Under the pieces are notes generated by a model that did not search any database, was not told where the DNA came from, and saw only the letters and a list, made by a program, of their open reading frames with translations. The translations under genes and the position numbers were made by a program. Shown in pieces: positions 45,300 to 54,925 of a stretch of DNA of 64,000 nt (within the stretch, counting starts at the first letter, position 1; every line of letters starts with the position of its first letter). Source of the stretch: Paraspadella gotoi (taxonomy: Eukaryota; Chaetognatha); assembly GCA_051294375.1 (NCBI GenBank), contig JBJCIZ010000009.1, forward strand, positions 80,184 through 144,183, in the 5' to 3' direction.

Positions 45300-48116
45300 T
45301 TGACCGCTAGGATACCAACGAGTGCCCTTCAAGGTGTTGAGACATTAACAAAGGCGGTCAGGGCTTACACTCACTTAGGGACTGACAGAGTGACGTACGT
45401 TATGGATAGAGCCAGGAGAGTGCTATCTGACCGTACCCCACGAATCCTTACCCGATCTACTGCATCTATTCCACTTACTCGCGCTCCTGCAGTTCAATTT
45501 CCCGATATTTTTGACGAACTGAATCCCAGATCAAATGTCGGGTTTTCAATCCCAGATAACTTTTTTCAAAGCATGTCACTGTTACGCACTTGTTCGCCTG
45601 ATATGAGTTTGGAACCAGCTAGGAATCCTGTTCGGGGTAAGGTCCGTCCCTCGCATAAAACAAATGACTGTCATTCCGACTTACCTGACCGTTCTGACTG
45701 TACTAACTGTCTTAACGTTGAAAAATTACCTAAGAAAAAATCTACCCACCCACCCACCCGTGAATCCTTAACCATTCCAAAACAAGTAGTAAATAACGAT
45801 AGTGACTACAGCGATGACGAATACTCCGGTAATGAATCGGAAGCATCGGAATTATCACAACAAAGGGTTAGTTTAGAAAGACAGATGGACGAGACAAAAC
45901 GTAGACTTGAGGTGATTCAACAGGAAGAATTACAAAATTACGAACGCGAACGTCAGAAAAGAGAAAGAAAATTTTCTAGAGAAAAAATAAAATTAGAAAG
46001 GGAATTTTTAGAACAAGTAAAGAAACTTGAAAATAAAAATCGTGAGGAAAATATAAAATTAGACAGACGCTTTTTGAAAGACGATCAAAAACGTAAAGAT
46101 AATTTAGTTGAGAAAACGACGGCGATAGAAACCGTTAGTACTAATATAAATAATTCTGAAAAGTCTGTTCGCGCATCTGCAGCGACAACAAAAACGTTTC
46201 ACGTTTTGCAACTGGACTCCGTGAAAAATCACGACGCCACTACCCATCCGATTCGCGTCTCCGTAACTGAAACGAATCCACGAAGCTTGGAGCATATGTC
46301 CACGCCATCCCATTTGAATGAGGTAAATTCAAATGTTACTAATTCAGGTAATTTAGACTCTGTGAATAGAATTACAGTCTCGTCTGCTTTTACTAATAAT
46401 AATTTCAATTCAACCGCTAATAATCTCGGGGTTGGATTTAATTCAAATCAAAACAATCTTGCTTTCCCTAGCTTTAACAATCATTCTCAAAGGCAATTCA
46501 CGAGTCCTTTTCCTATTCAGTCAAATGAATTCCAAACAATCTCACAGCCTTCTTTAAATCTTTCTATTCCACCACCACTTAATCCATTAGCGCCAGTTTT
46601 TGCACAAAACTTATCGATGCCTCCCGTTGAACCCACGTTTCTAGAGCCATCTGTCGGATTTTCACAAAACTATCCAATCCCTCACTTGACTCAAAGCGCA
46701 ACTGCTGTTCCAATCAATCTACTTCCTACTTTTTCAACACCTCAAGTAACGATGACGACAAACGTCCACCCAAGCAACCTTACCATGGGACAGAACACAC
46801 AATACTACTTGCCCCCAAAGTTTAGTAGTCAAACTTACCAAACATTACCTGGAGCTTTCCCGACCAACAATGCTATAAATAGTTCAAGCTTATTAAATGA
46901 AAATAGTGCATTCAATAAATTATGCAACATTCAGTTACAACAACACGCGTACAACATGATGGTTCAGAGACGACCTAAAACAAAATTTTCAGGCAAAGAT
47001 AAATCTATTGACTTTGAGACGCAAATGGCTTTGTTTGACGCTCTAACGAATATCGAGGGAATCACGGATGAAATGAGACTTAATGAGCTTAAAGAATACT
47101 TCTCAGGTGACGCACAAATTATTGTTTCTCATTACGAAACGTCTAACGACTATACTGAGGCCCTAGGAAACGTAAAAAAAGCATTAAAATTAAACTTTGG
47201 TCGCAAAGTGTTCACAGCAAGACAACTATTAGATGATCTCCTTAAAGGACCTAAAATTGACACACGTGACTTCAGTGCTGTACAAACCTTTATTTTAGAT
47301 TTAGAACGGATTTATTTAAAAGCAAAAGATACAGGCAGGGACTCTACCTTTTCAACTCAAGAAATATATGCAGAAATAATTAGCTGCAAATTTCCAGATT
47401 GGGCATTTGCTTGGGCTAAGCAATGTATCGTTTTTGAGCAAGATACATTAGATCGTAATGGAGATACTGAAGAGGTGGTTATGAAATTTCCACAATTTAT
47501 TTCATTTCTTAAACGATCTAAAAAAATACAGGAAAGAAAGGCATTTTTTCTTAAACCCAAAGAACAAGCTAAAACATCTCAAGCTCCTACCACAACCACT
47601 ACTAGACAAACAACTTATCAATCATCTCGCAATCAACCTTACACTGCGCGACTTGCAGCCGCATCTTCAGCATCTCCCGCTGGCGCTCAGACATTTCCGA
47701 ATCCTAACATTAACCCAAAATCTCACCCTCCGCAATCACAACCAGCAAAATTTCAAAACAACTTTACTTCTCGTTCTACAAATACACAATCCACTCAGCC
47801 TGTCCCTTCACAATCTCTGTCAAACTCAAATCCTTGTCCAGCTTGTAATTTTCCACATAACCTGGCATTCTGTAGAAAATATCTCAGCATGTCTCACGAA
47901 TCTAAACACGCTTTTCTAAAAGAAAAATACTTATGCTATATTTGTTTAAACAAAGGCCACTCAACTCTTCACTGTCGTTCACTGTTAGGCTGTAAAGTGT
48001 GTGGAGGTAGGCATCACGCAACCTTACATATCAATTCTGCAACTAATACCACCGCAGCAGCACCAGTAACAGCATCTGCAGCTGCACCTGAGGACACTGA
48101 AAATTCCTCCTCTTGA
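45300..48116 (+). CDS. gag: BEL/Pao Gag
   Basis: Open frame of about 938 codons with no ATG near its start; the first in-frame Met is about 35 codons in. A likely start ATG at 45200 runs into TAG at 45233-45235 and is in a different frame. In the reversed fragments the corresponding stretch is not interrupted in this way, so this copy's gag start looks damaged or replaced. Regions in order: N-terminal domain; a charged coiled coil (about 45850-46110); a long Asn/Ser/Pro/Gln linker; a Gag core of the DUF1759 type (46970-47420, KTKFSGKDKSIDFETQM); and C-terminal zinc motifs, CYICLNKGHSTLHC (47934-47975, CX2CX4HX4C) and CKVCGGRHHATLH. Gag packages the element RNA into virus-like particles. The frame ends with TGA at 48114, in frame with pol. 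Confidence 0.92.
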   Translation: MTARIPTSALQGVETLTKAVRAYTHLGTDRVTYVMDRARRVLSDRTPRILTRSTASIPLTRAPAVQFPDIFDELNPRSNVGFSIPDNFFQSMSLLRTCSPDMSLEPARNPVRGKVRPSHKTNDCHSDLPDRSDCTNCLNVEKLPKKKSTHPPTRESLTIPKQVVNNDSDYSDDEYSGNESEASELSQQRVSLERQMDETKRRLEVIQQEELQNYERERQKRERKFSREKIKLEREFLEQVKKLENKNREENIKLDRRFLKDDQKRKDNLVEKTTAIETVSTNINNSEKSVRASAATTKTFHVLQLDSVKNHDATTHPIRVSVTETNPRSLEHMSTPSHLNEVNSNVTNSGNLDSVNRITVSSAFTNNNFNSTANNLGVGFNSNQNNLAFPSFNNHSQRQFTSPFPIQSNEFQTISQPSLNLSIPPPLNPLAPVFAQNLSMPPVEPTFLEPSVGFSQNYPIPHLTQSATAVPINLLPTFSTPQVTMTTNVHPSNLTMGQNTQYYLPPKFSSQTYQTLPGAFPTNNAINSSSLLNENSAFNKLCNIQLQQHAYNMMVQRRPKTKFSGKDKSIDFETQMALFDALTNIEGITDEMRLNELKEYFSGDAQIIVSHYETSNDYTEALGNVKKALKLNFGRKVFTARQLLDDLLKGPKIDTRDFSAVQTFILDLERIYLKAKDTGRDSTFSTQEIYAEIISCKFPDWAFAWAKQCIVFEQDTLDRNGDTEEVVMKFPQFISFLKRSKKIQERKAFFLKPKEQAKTSQAPTTTTTRQTTYQSSRNQPYTARLAAASSASPAGAQTFPNPNINPKSHPPQSQPAKFQNNFTSRSTNTQSTQPVPSQSLSNSNPCPACNFPHNLAFCRKYLSMSHESKHAFLKEKYLCYICLNKGHSTLHCRSLLGCKVCGGRHHATLHINSATNTTAAAPVTASAAAPEDTENSSS

Positions 48117-48167
48117 CTCGCGGCGGCGTATGCCACAACAGGAGCATTCAGACCAGTCGTTCCCATA

Positions 48168-51100
48168 ATGATAATTCAAGGTGATAAAAAAATTGTGACA
48201 TACGCCCTTCTTGATTCAGGCGCGACACGATCCGCCATTTCTTCTAATATTGTTAATAAATTAAATCTCATGACTTACTCACTTTTTACAAATCTCACAA
48301 CTTATGATTCCGTTTCACGTAGTTGGAGGGACTACGTTGACATTAAAATTTGTCCTTTAGATGAATCCTTTATGACAGAAATAAATCGAGTCTTAGTTGG
48401 TGACATATTAACAACAGAATTAGATAGACCATGTCGCAACCATGAAATCACTGACTATACATATATGTCGGATGTAAAATTTGATGAACTTGAAAATGAT
48501 GCTATAGAAGTTATACTTGACGCTAAAATAGCCTTTGCCTGGGTTGGAGGTGATACTCGTATAGGGCCTGAGGGTTATCCAATTGCATTAAAAACTAAAT
48601 TTGGCTGGACTTTGATTGGAGCAAGCGAAACTAATAACTCTGACGACCACATCCACTGTTGTTCAATAACACCAGAATATGATCATCTTGAATACCAAAT
48701 CCAAACAATTTTCCGTCATGACTTTTTAATGAGAGGCACTGAAATATACCCATCAGAGGTCACTCACCCATCTGAGATGGATTTAGAAGCTATTAGACAA
48801 CTTGAAGAAGGAATAAGTTACAATGAGAAAACAGGTCACTACATAGCTCCGACACCATGGAAACTGGGGAGGAGTGAAACTGCTAAGATATTTAGAGAAC
48901 TTAAGTCAGCAACGATAGAAAATGCAAAAAATAGGGCCATAAAGACTGCAAGAAAATTGAGTAAGGATCCAGAATTATTAGAGGGAGTTTTTAATACTAT
49001 GGGAGAGACAATCAGTGATGGTCAAGCCCGCAGAGCAACCAATTTCAATCTAGATGACGATGAACCAGAATATTACACTCCAATCCTCGTAGTAACCCGC
49101 GCCGACAAGCCGGGTAAGTTCCGCATCTGTCAAGATGCTGCATCCAAAACAAAAGGCACATCTTTGAACGACTACCTTATTTCTGGTCCAGATAATTTAA
49201 ATCCACTCATCGGCATACTCTTGAAATTCAGAAAACACATGGTCACACTTTCAGCTGATATTAAAGGCTTTTTCCACCAAATTGAGATCCATCCAAAAGA
49301 CGTAGCGGCTTTTCGTTATTATTTTTACACTGACAAAACTATGAGCAAATTGGAAATTCACGAGAGTCTTGTACAAATCTTTGGAGGGGGGGGTAGTCCA
49401 ACTATAGCTAACTTTGTTCTCCGGTATCATGCTAAAATCATTGAAAATGATTATCCTCCCGAGATTATTTTAGCAATGTTCATTAAATTCTATATGGATG
49501 ATTATCTTGATAGCGTTGAAAATGTTGAAATTGCTAGAAAAATGAAAAAATTACTTACCCAAGCCTTAAAACGGGGGGGGTTTGAACTCTTAAAATGGAA
49601 ATCATCTCACCCTGATTCTCTTATCTCCTCAGATGACGAAGAGGAACCGGCATCAAATGCTGAGTCATGCAGAGAAAATCTTACAAAGCCGACGTCGTCT
49701 GGATCGAAGTCGGACGAGACCAAAGGTGAAGAATTGGAAGATGATTTGAGTTCCATTTGTGAAAATGCATTACCCGAGGACCCAAACCTTGAGGAACATA
49801 ACGATAAAATTTTAGGAATAGGATACTCTTTTAAAGCTGACACATTCTTTGTTAGGATAACTGAAAGGGCTAAAATTGAGGCTAAAACTCGTAGGCAAAT
49901 GATGAGGCTTATAGCGTCAGTTTATGACCCTCTCGGGTTTGTTTCCCCGTATATTTTGAAAGGAAGGATTAGTTTTCAAAAAGCAACTAGCCTGAAATTA
50001 GATTGGGATGACACTTTACCAGATCATATTTTCAAAGAGTTTGATATTTGGAGAAACAAAATTTTTCATTTAAAACGCATTAGAATCCCACGTTGGACCT
50101 CCATATTAGGCCTTGACGTATTCTACACTGAGTTGTTAATATTTTGTGATGCAAGTATTGATGGTTACGGAATGATAGCATACATAAAAAAATCAAACAA
50201 AGATTGTTCTAACTGCCATATTTCAATATTGTTAGCCAAATCCCATGTTGTTCCGCTGCAGATGCAACGAAACATTATTGAAAACCAAGAAGAGCATCAC
50301 GATAGCATCCCACGCTTGGAATTAAATGCGGCAAGGTTAGCGGCTCAAATGAGAGACCTAATTGTCAGGGAATCTGGGGAAAAGTTTGATCAGATTTATA
50401 TGTTTACAGATTCAATGACTATATTAAAATGGATTAATGATTGTATGACGAGGTTCAAAACCTTTGAAAATTTTCGTTTAAAAAAAATTCGTTCTCTCTC
50501 CAACATTTCAGAATGGCGACACATACCCGGCGAAGAGAACCCGGCAGATTTAGCGAGTCGCGGCCTCGAAGCTGATGACGACGCAAATTGGAGAAAATTT
50601 CATTTTGGACCAACGTGGCTCAACTTACCCGAAGCTGATTGGCCAGTAAGCACCAGTAATAAATCCGTAAAAAAGAAAGCGTCTCAGAACCAATCAGAGT
50701 CAGCCACGATCAATGCAGCAGCTTCACCCAACTCACTTTCACTCAATTCATCCACCCCGGATGTGATTATAACACCCGCTCAAACTCCGTCACAAAGTAT
50801 CACAAAATCCCTTTCACCTGATTCGTCAGAAATCACTGCTCTTTCCTCATCCTATTCCTTACACTCTTCTTCCATTCACAATTCATTTCAAACTTATAGT
50901 GAAAGTTGTGAATCAAGCGATTCGAATTATCTTTCTTCGTCAGACAATAAAATGATCAATTCTTTACATTTTCAGAGTATTTTCTCTCCCATCGAACTCT
51001 GCATCGTCGGAGCAACTCGAGAGTATCCGAACCTCGAAAAAGATAATTCTCAAGAATCCTGGTGTCTTAAGATCACAGAGAAGCTCGAAAATTGGTCCTC

Positions 51101-52601
51101 AAAGGTAAAGAGAATTGCCCTTTTCTCAGAAGCAATATTAAAATTTGCTGTATTTTTAAAAGAAAAAAAATTAAACAAATCTAAATTAACTATTCCTAAA
51201 ATTAAACTAACTGCTGAAAAAGTTCGTTTATCTGAATTAAAATTAATAAAAGCCTTGCAATGGAAACATTTTTCCAATGAAATGACAATATTATTTAGAC
51301 TGGGAGTTTTTTCGCCCGATGCTCATCACGAGTTAAGAACTCGTAATTCACAAATTATTTCACTCAATCCCTTCCTTGATCAAATGGGTTGTCTCAGAAC
51401 GGGAGGAAGGCTACGTAATAGCAGCACTCTTGATTATGAATCAAAATTTCCGTTAATACTTCCGAAAAAGGACGAGGTTGTTCAATCAATCATCCGCCAT
51501 AGACATTTGTCATTATTTCATTCTGGCACCAGTGCAACATTCCATTCCCTCAAGCAAGACTTCACTCTTTTAGGTGGTCGTATGTCAGTAGATTCCGTCA
51601 TTCGAAAATGTATTAAATGCCAAAAAACTTTTAAAGCTCCTCCAACACAAAAGATGGGCGACTTGCCCTCATCGCGCGTTGACCCAGCAATTCCATTTCA
51701 TACCACTGGCATTGACGCATTTGGACCATTTAGAATAAAACATGGGGGACGGGGCCTTAACTCCAAACATGTCTTGCTCTTTACTTGCTTTACCACAAGG
51801 GCAATTGCCTTTGAAATCCTGCGCGATATGAGTACACCAAGTGTAATAAATGCCTTAATTAGATTTAAAAATAAATTTCCTGGTTTAAAAAATATTGTGT
51901 CCGACAATGGAACAAATTTTGTTGGTGCCGACCGAGAATTAAAACGCGAATTTCATTCCATTCAGGAAAGCGACGAATTTTGCGAAAAGATCGCAATGCA
52001 AAAAATAAACTGGTCCTTTGGTCCTCCATTAGCGTCACATTATGGAGGGTTGTGGGAAAGAGCCGTACGGATGACAAAGAAGCATCTGCTCGCCACAATC
52101 CCTGATCAAATGGACATCGATACATTTTCTACAATCTTGGCCGAAGTTTCAGGTATTTTAAACAATCGCCCATTAACATATGTATCCTCAGATAATTCTG
52201 AACCGGAAGTATTATCTCCGGCTAATTTTCTTTTTCCATATTTGCACACGTCTTCATCAGTAAGTTTAATTTTATATTCTCCTTCTGAAGGCCAATCTCT
52301 TCGCGCATCTTGGGGAAAAGTCAAAGAAGTTATCAATCACTTTTGGACAAGATGGTCCAATGAATATCTTACATCTCTTCAAAAACGTGTCAAGTGGTCG
52401 ACATCAACTGACACTCTGCAACGTGGAAAGATAGTTCTCCTCGTTGATCCGATAATCCCTCGTAATGGATGGAGAACGGGAGTCGTGGAAGAAGTCTGGG
52501 GTGATGGAGTCCATAACAGAGAAGCCTGCATTCGCCTCTCCAATGGAAAAAGACTCCGCCGCCATATACGATCTATCGTCCCCTTAGAAATGGACGATTA
52601 A
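48168..52601 (+). CDS. pol: BEL/Pao Pol polyprotein (PR-RT-RH-IN)
   Basis: 1477 codons from ATG at 48168. The frame is open 17 codons further upstream to the gag TGA. Aspartic protease DSGAT is at residues 16-20. The reverse transcriptase carries LSADIKGFFHQIEI and YMDD at 442-445. Next comes RNase H with FCDASIDGYG, PRLELNAARLAAQM and FTDSM. The integrase has an HHCC-like zinc region, then D1183 (GIDAFGP), D1246 (SDNGTNFVGA) and E1297 (GGLWERAV), and a C-terminal DUF5641-type domain. All catalytic motifs look intact. Two atypical inserts are present: an acidic Ser/Glu-rich segment of about 60 residues after RT (49620-49800) and a Ser/Thr-rich linker of about 115 residues between RNase H and integrase (50660-50990). 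Expression probably depends on suppression of the upstream TGA or internal initiation. Confidence 0.96.
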   Translation: MIIQGDKKIVTYALLDSGATRSAISSNIVNKLNLMTYSLFTNLTTYDSVSRSWRDYVDIKICPLDESFMTEINRVLVGDILTTELDRPCRNHEITDYTYMSDVKFDELENDAIEVILDAKIAFAWVGGDTRIGPEGYPIALKTKFGWTLIGASETNNSDDHIHCCSITPEYDHLEYQIQTIFRHDFLMRGTEIYPSEVTHPSEMDLEAIRQLEEGISYNEKTGHYIAPTPWKLGRSETAKIFRELKSATIENAKNRAIKTARKLSKDPELLEGVFNTMGETISDGQARRATNFNLDDDEPEYYTPILVVTRADKPGKFRICQDAASKTKGTSLNDYLISGPDNLNPLIGILLKFRKHMVTLSADIKGFFHQIEIHPKDVAAFRYYFYTDKTMSKLEIHESLVQIFGGGGSPTIANFVLRYHAKIIENDYPPEIILAMFIKFYMDDYLDSVENVEIARKMKKLLTQALKRGGFELLKWKSSHPDSLISSDDEEEPASNAESCRENLTKPTSSGSKSDETKGEELEDDLSSICENALPEDPNLEEHNDKILGIGYSFKADTFFVRITERAKIEAKTRRQMMRLIASVYDPLGFVSPYILKGRISFQKATSLKLDWDDTLPDHIFKEFDIWRNKIFHLKRIRIPRWTSILGLDVFYTELLIFCDASIDGYGMIAYIKKSNKDCSNCHISILLAKSHVVPLQMQRNIIENQEEHHDSIPRLELNAARLAAQMRDLIVRESGEKFDQIYMFTDSMTILKWINDCMTRFKTFENFRLKKIRSLSNISEWRHIPGEENPADLASRGLEADDDANWRKFHFGPTWLNLPEADWPVSTSNKSVKKKASQNQSESATINAAASPNSLSLNSSTPDVIITPAQTPSQSITKSLSPDSSEITALSSSYSLHSSSIHNSFQTYSESCESSDSNYLSSSDNKMINSLHFQSIFSPIELCIVGATREYPNLEKDNSQESWCLKITEKLENWSSKVKRIALFSEAILKFAVFLKEKKLNKSKLTIPKIKLTAEKVRLSELKLIKALQWKHFSNEMTILFRLGVFSPDAHHELRTRNSQIISLNPFLDQMGCLRTGGRLRNSSTLDYESKFPLILPKKDEVVQSIIRHRHLSLFHSGTSATFHSLKQDFTLLGGRMSVDSVIRKCIKCQKTFKAPPTQKMGDLPSSRVDPAIPFHTTGIDAFGPFRIKHGGRGLNSKHVLLFTCFTTRAIAFEILRDMSTPSVINALIRFKNKFPGLKNIVSDNGTNFVGADRELKREFHSIQESDEFCEKIAMQKINWSFGPPLASHYGGLWERAVRMTKKHLLATIPDQMDIDTFSTILAEVSGILNNRPLTYVSSDNSEPEVLSPANFLFPYLHTSSSVSLILYSPSEGQSLRASWGKVKEVINHFWTRWSNEYLTSLQKRVKWSTSTDTLQRGKIVLLVDPIIPRNGWRTGVVEEVWGDGVHNREACIRLSNGKRLRRHIRSIVPLEMDD

Positions 52602-52763
52602 AATTTTATTGAATAAACTTTAGTGATTACAATATTTTTTAAAGAAATCATAGTAAAACATTATATATATTAAAAATTTTTGTGCTGTATATATTCTTGT
52701 TTAATTGGTGCCACATCTATCCAGTTGATAATATTTCGTTCCCTTTCGCGCTTTCACTGCAAA

Positions 52764-53321
52764 ATGTACCGTAAGCACTCCTTCTTTCTCGGTGACGAGA
52801 TAAATCCGATCCCAATTTGGGAACGGAAAACTGACTCTCCGCCAGTCACGCCCAAGTCTCCATCGGCAAACCTTAGTCCAGCTGGAAGCCACCGTACCCA
52901 GTCAACTGATTTAGATTCTATCTCCCTGCCATCGTCTCCCGGCGAATCGTATGTTAATTCCGACCATGAAGATATTCCCTGTGAAGTTTCGGATCTTCGC
53001 AGTGTTGGAACCCAAACCGATCCAGTTATTATCATCTCTCAAGTAATAATATCTTAAAAAGCTAAAATACTGTAAATATATTTAAAAAATATTTTACCCT
53101 CTCTCCTCTAACAGTTTCGTCCGAATCCTCTCTTTCCTGGACGTGGAAGAACCCGTTTCTACTGCCCACCGTCACGGCGACTAAATTCGGGACCGGTGAC
53201 ACTTCCTCCTACTTTTACGGCAGCCCGCACTGAAGCAGGCCAATTTGATGATCCTGACCTGACTACTTTTTTTCGCCCCATGATTGCCGTTCACCCAACT
53301 CAGCGAATGAAAAATAATTAA
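52764..53321 (+). CDS. Unknown two-exon open frame downstream of BEL pol
   Basis: Exon 1 is 52764-53042 (ATG, 93 codons) with a GTAATA donor. Exon 2 is 53115-53321 after CTCTCCTCTAACAG. They join in phase 0 to give 161 residues. Exon 1 is Ser/Pro rich with SPPVTPKSPSANLSP and an acidic SYVNSDHEDIPCE. Exon 2 begins FRPNPLFPGRGRTRF. No domain recognised, and no signal peptide or membrane segment. It could be an extra gene of the BEL element, or a host gene cut by it. A further open exon-like stretch, 53417-53545 after TGAACAG, lies between this and the next frame. Confidence 0.45.
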
Positions 53322-53531
53322 TGATTCCGTATTTTTATTCTGAAAACAAAACTCGGTGTATGTAGTGTTCTCTTGTTCATTTTTAACCAAATTTCATTCG
53401 ACTTTTCACTGAACAGAAAAAGAAACTTGCTCCGCTTATTCTTGTTGAAAGAATTCACGAAAATGTTGCTTTCACTTTCAGACACATTCCCGGATATTCA
53501 AAATTAAATACAATTTTAAACTTTTCCAACT

Positions 53532-54724
53532 ATGGCGTCACCTGAAGAATCCGNNNNNNNNNNNNNNNNNNNNNNNNNNNNNNNNNNNNNNNNNNNNNNN
53601 NNNNNNNNNNNNNNNNNNNNNNNNNNNNNNNNNNNNNNNNNNNNNNNNNNNNNNNNNNNNNNNNNNNNNNNNNNNNNNNNNNNNNNNNNNNNNNNNNNNN
53701 NNNTTGAAGCCATCTTGAACCCTTCAAATGAAGATCTGATGAGCGAGATTCTCAAGGTACAATTACTTAATCTCTTCCCGTCACAATTCCGTAATGATCT
53801 ATTTAACGACTTACTTTCTCAGTTTGACTTCCCTCATGCAATCTCACCGGACTCCGACTTTTTTGACTTTGCCTTTCTCAACACTCCCGTCCCCACCTGC
53901 CACAACGAGGGACCATTAGAAGCTTCAGACCCAAGTGAAAACCTTGTTAGTATCGAGGTCGTGCCCGTCAAAACTTCGCTCGACGCGGAAAGCTCTTCAC
54001 ACACCTCACCCGACGCGGTCACTTCTTCACCCGACGCAGTCAATTCCTCACACACCTCACCCGACACGGCTGAATCGTCACCACCTGAGACTCAAGCTGA
54101 AGTGAATCCGGACGAAGCCTCTTCCATGCCTGACATGATGGAACTTGCCTCGGACAGTGATCCCGAACAGGAAATTGAATCTTCTAGCTTGTCAGAACCT
54201 GCCACCGAAAGTATTCAACCGACTGCCAGTAAATTCCAGTTTCCGTTCAAAGCGGCATGGAATAATCCGGATGCCCCATTAATTGAAGGCACTTCTGACG
54301 AAAAATACTTTGACGTGAACCGGAAACTGACAGCAGCAGAAAAAAAGACTGCACGCGCCGTTTATCGTGGGTGGAAAAGGGTCGCAGTCCGACGATTACT
54401 GATCATTTTCTTCTCGTAAGACTTCGCCGTTGGAAAGAAAACAAAAACCGAACAAGATCGAGCACGCCCGCCTTCCGCAGCCAGTTCGTGGCTTTGGAGC
54501 TCACCTGCTGCAATTTTCTCTCTTACCTGCTGGCATTCCAATTGCTCCAAGACCAGTCATTCAACGTCCTTTTAATCGTCCGCCTGCAAACAACCAAAAC
54601 CCCTTTCAAGCAAATTCTTTCAACCTATCGTCAGAGAATAGAGCCCATATGGAAGTTGGCAAGTACCGAGAGCAGCGCGACTATTTTAAGTGGGAAAATG
54701 AAAGATTGAAGAAAGAACTAAAGG
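53532..54724 (+). CDS. Unknown acidic/serine-rich open frame, interrupted by gaps
   Basis: ATG at 53532, then an N gap (53554-53703), then an open frame to TAA at 54419. It is acidic and Ser/Thr/Pro rich with repeats of SSHTSPDA, then a more ordered end (KFQFPFKAAWNNPD, LTAAEKKTARAVYRGWKR). From about 54421 another frame stays open to the gap at 54725. It is Pro/Asn rich (FNRPPANNQNPFQ), then coil-like (KYREQRDYFKWENERLKKEL). A 50-bp intron or a 1-nt error could link them; a TTTTCTTCTCGTAAG acceptor-like site precedes the second. No family recognised. No homologue stands upstream of copy A, so it is not part of the repeated block. Confidence 0.42.
53554..53703. other. Assembly gap (N)
   Basis: 150 N inside the open frame that starts at 53532; the frame across it cannot be verified. 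Confidence 0.95.
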
Positions 54725-54749
54725 NNNNNNNNNNNNNNNNNNNNNNNNN
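54725..54749. other. Assembly gap (N) at the left edge of copy B
   Basis: 25 N exactly where homology to copy A begins, so the junction between unique DNA and the repeated block is not directly sequenced. Confidence 0.95.
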
Positions 54750-54805
54750 ATTAGCCATTGGAGATTGCGCGCCGGTTTACAGATGTGAGTTCGAGCCCCC
54801 GGTGA

Positions 54806-54925
54806 ATTTCAAGTTGACCTTCAATTGGGATCGGGTTGATTCGAATTGGATTGGGTTGGCTTCGAATTACGATCGGTTGGCTTCGAACTTGGGATCAGGT
54901 TTGGCTTCGGAATTGGGATCAGGTA
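54806..54925 (+). repeat. Minisatellite, about 21-bp unit (copy B)
   Basis: The same array as at 3606-3730 with several small indels. Confidence 0.75.

Larger units (their letters stand above)
44679..52601 (+). mobile_element. BEL/Pao LTR retrotransposon, no 3' LTR found
   Basis: 5' LTR with TATA box, leader, a long gag frame and a pol frame in the order protease, RT, RNase H, integrase. That order, plus the gag C-terminal zinc motifs, defines BEL/Pao. No second copy of the LTR occurs after pol within the window. Instead come AT-rich sequence, spliced open frames (52764-54724), a gap, and block copy B. The 3' end is therefore truncated, rearranged or hidden by misassembly. It lies in line with ACAP, upstream of its PH exons. 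Fragments of the 5' end occur reversed at 5336-6281 and about 56580-57600. Confidence 0.93.
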
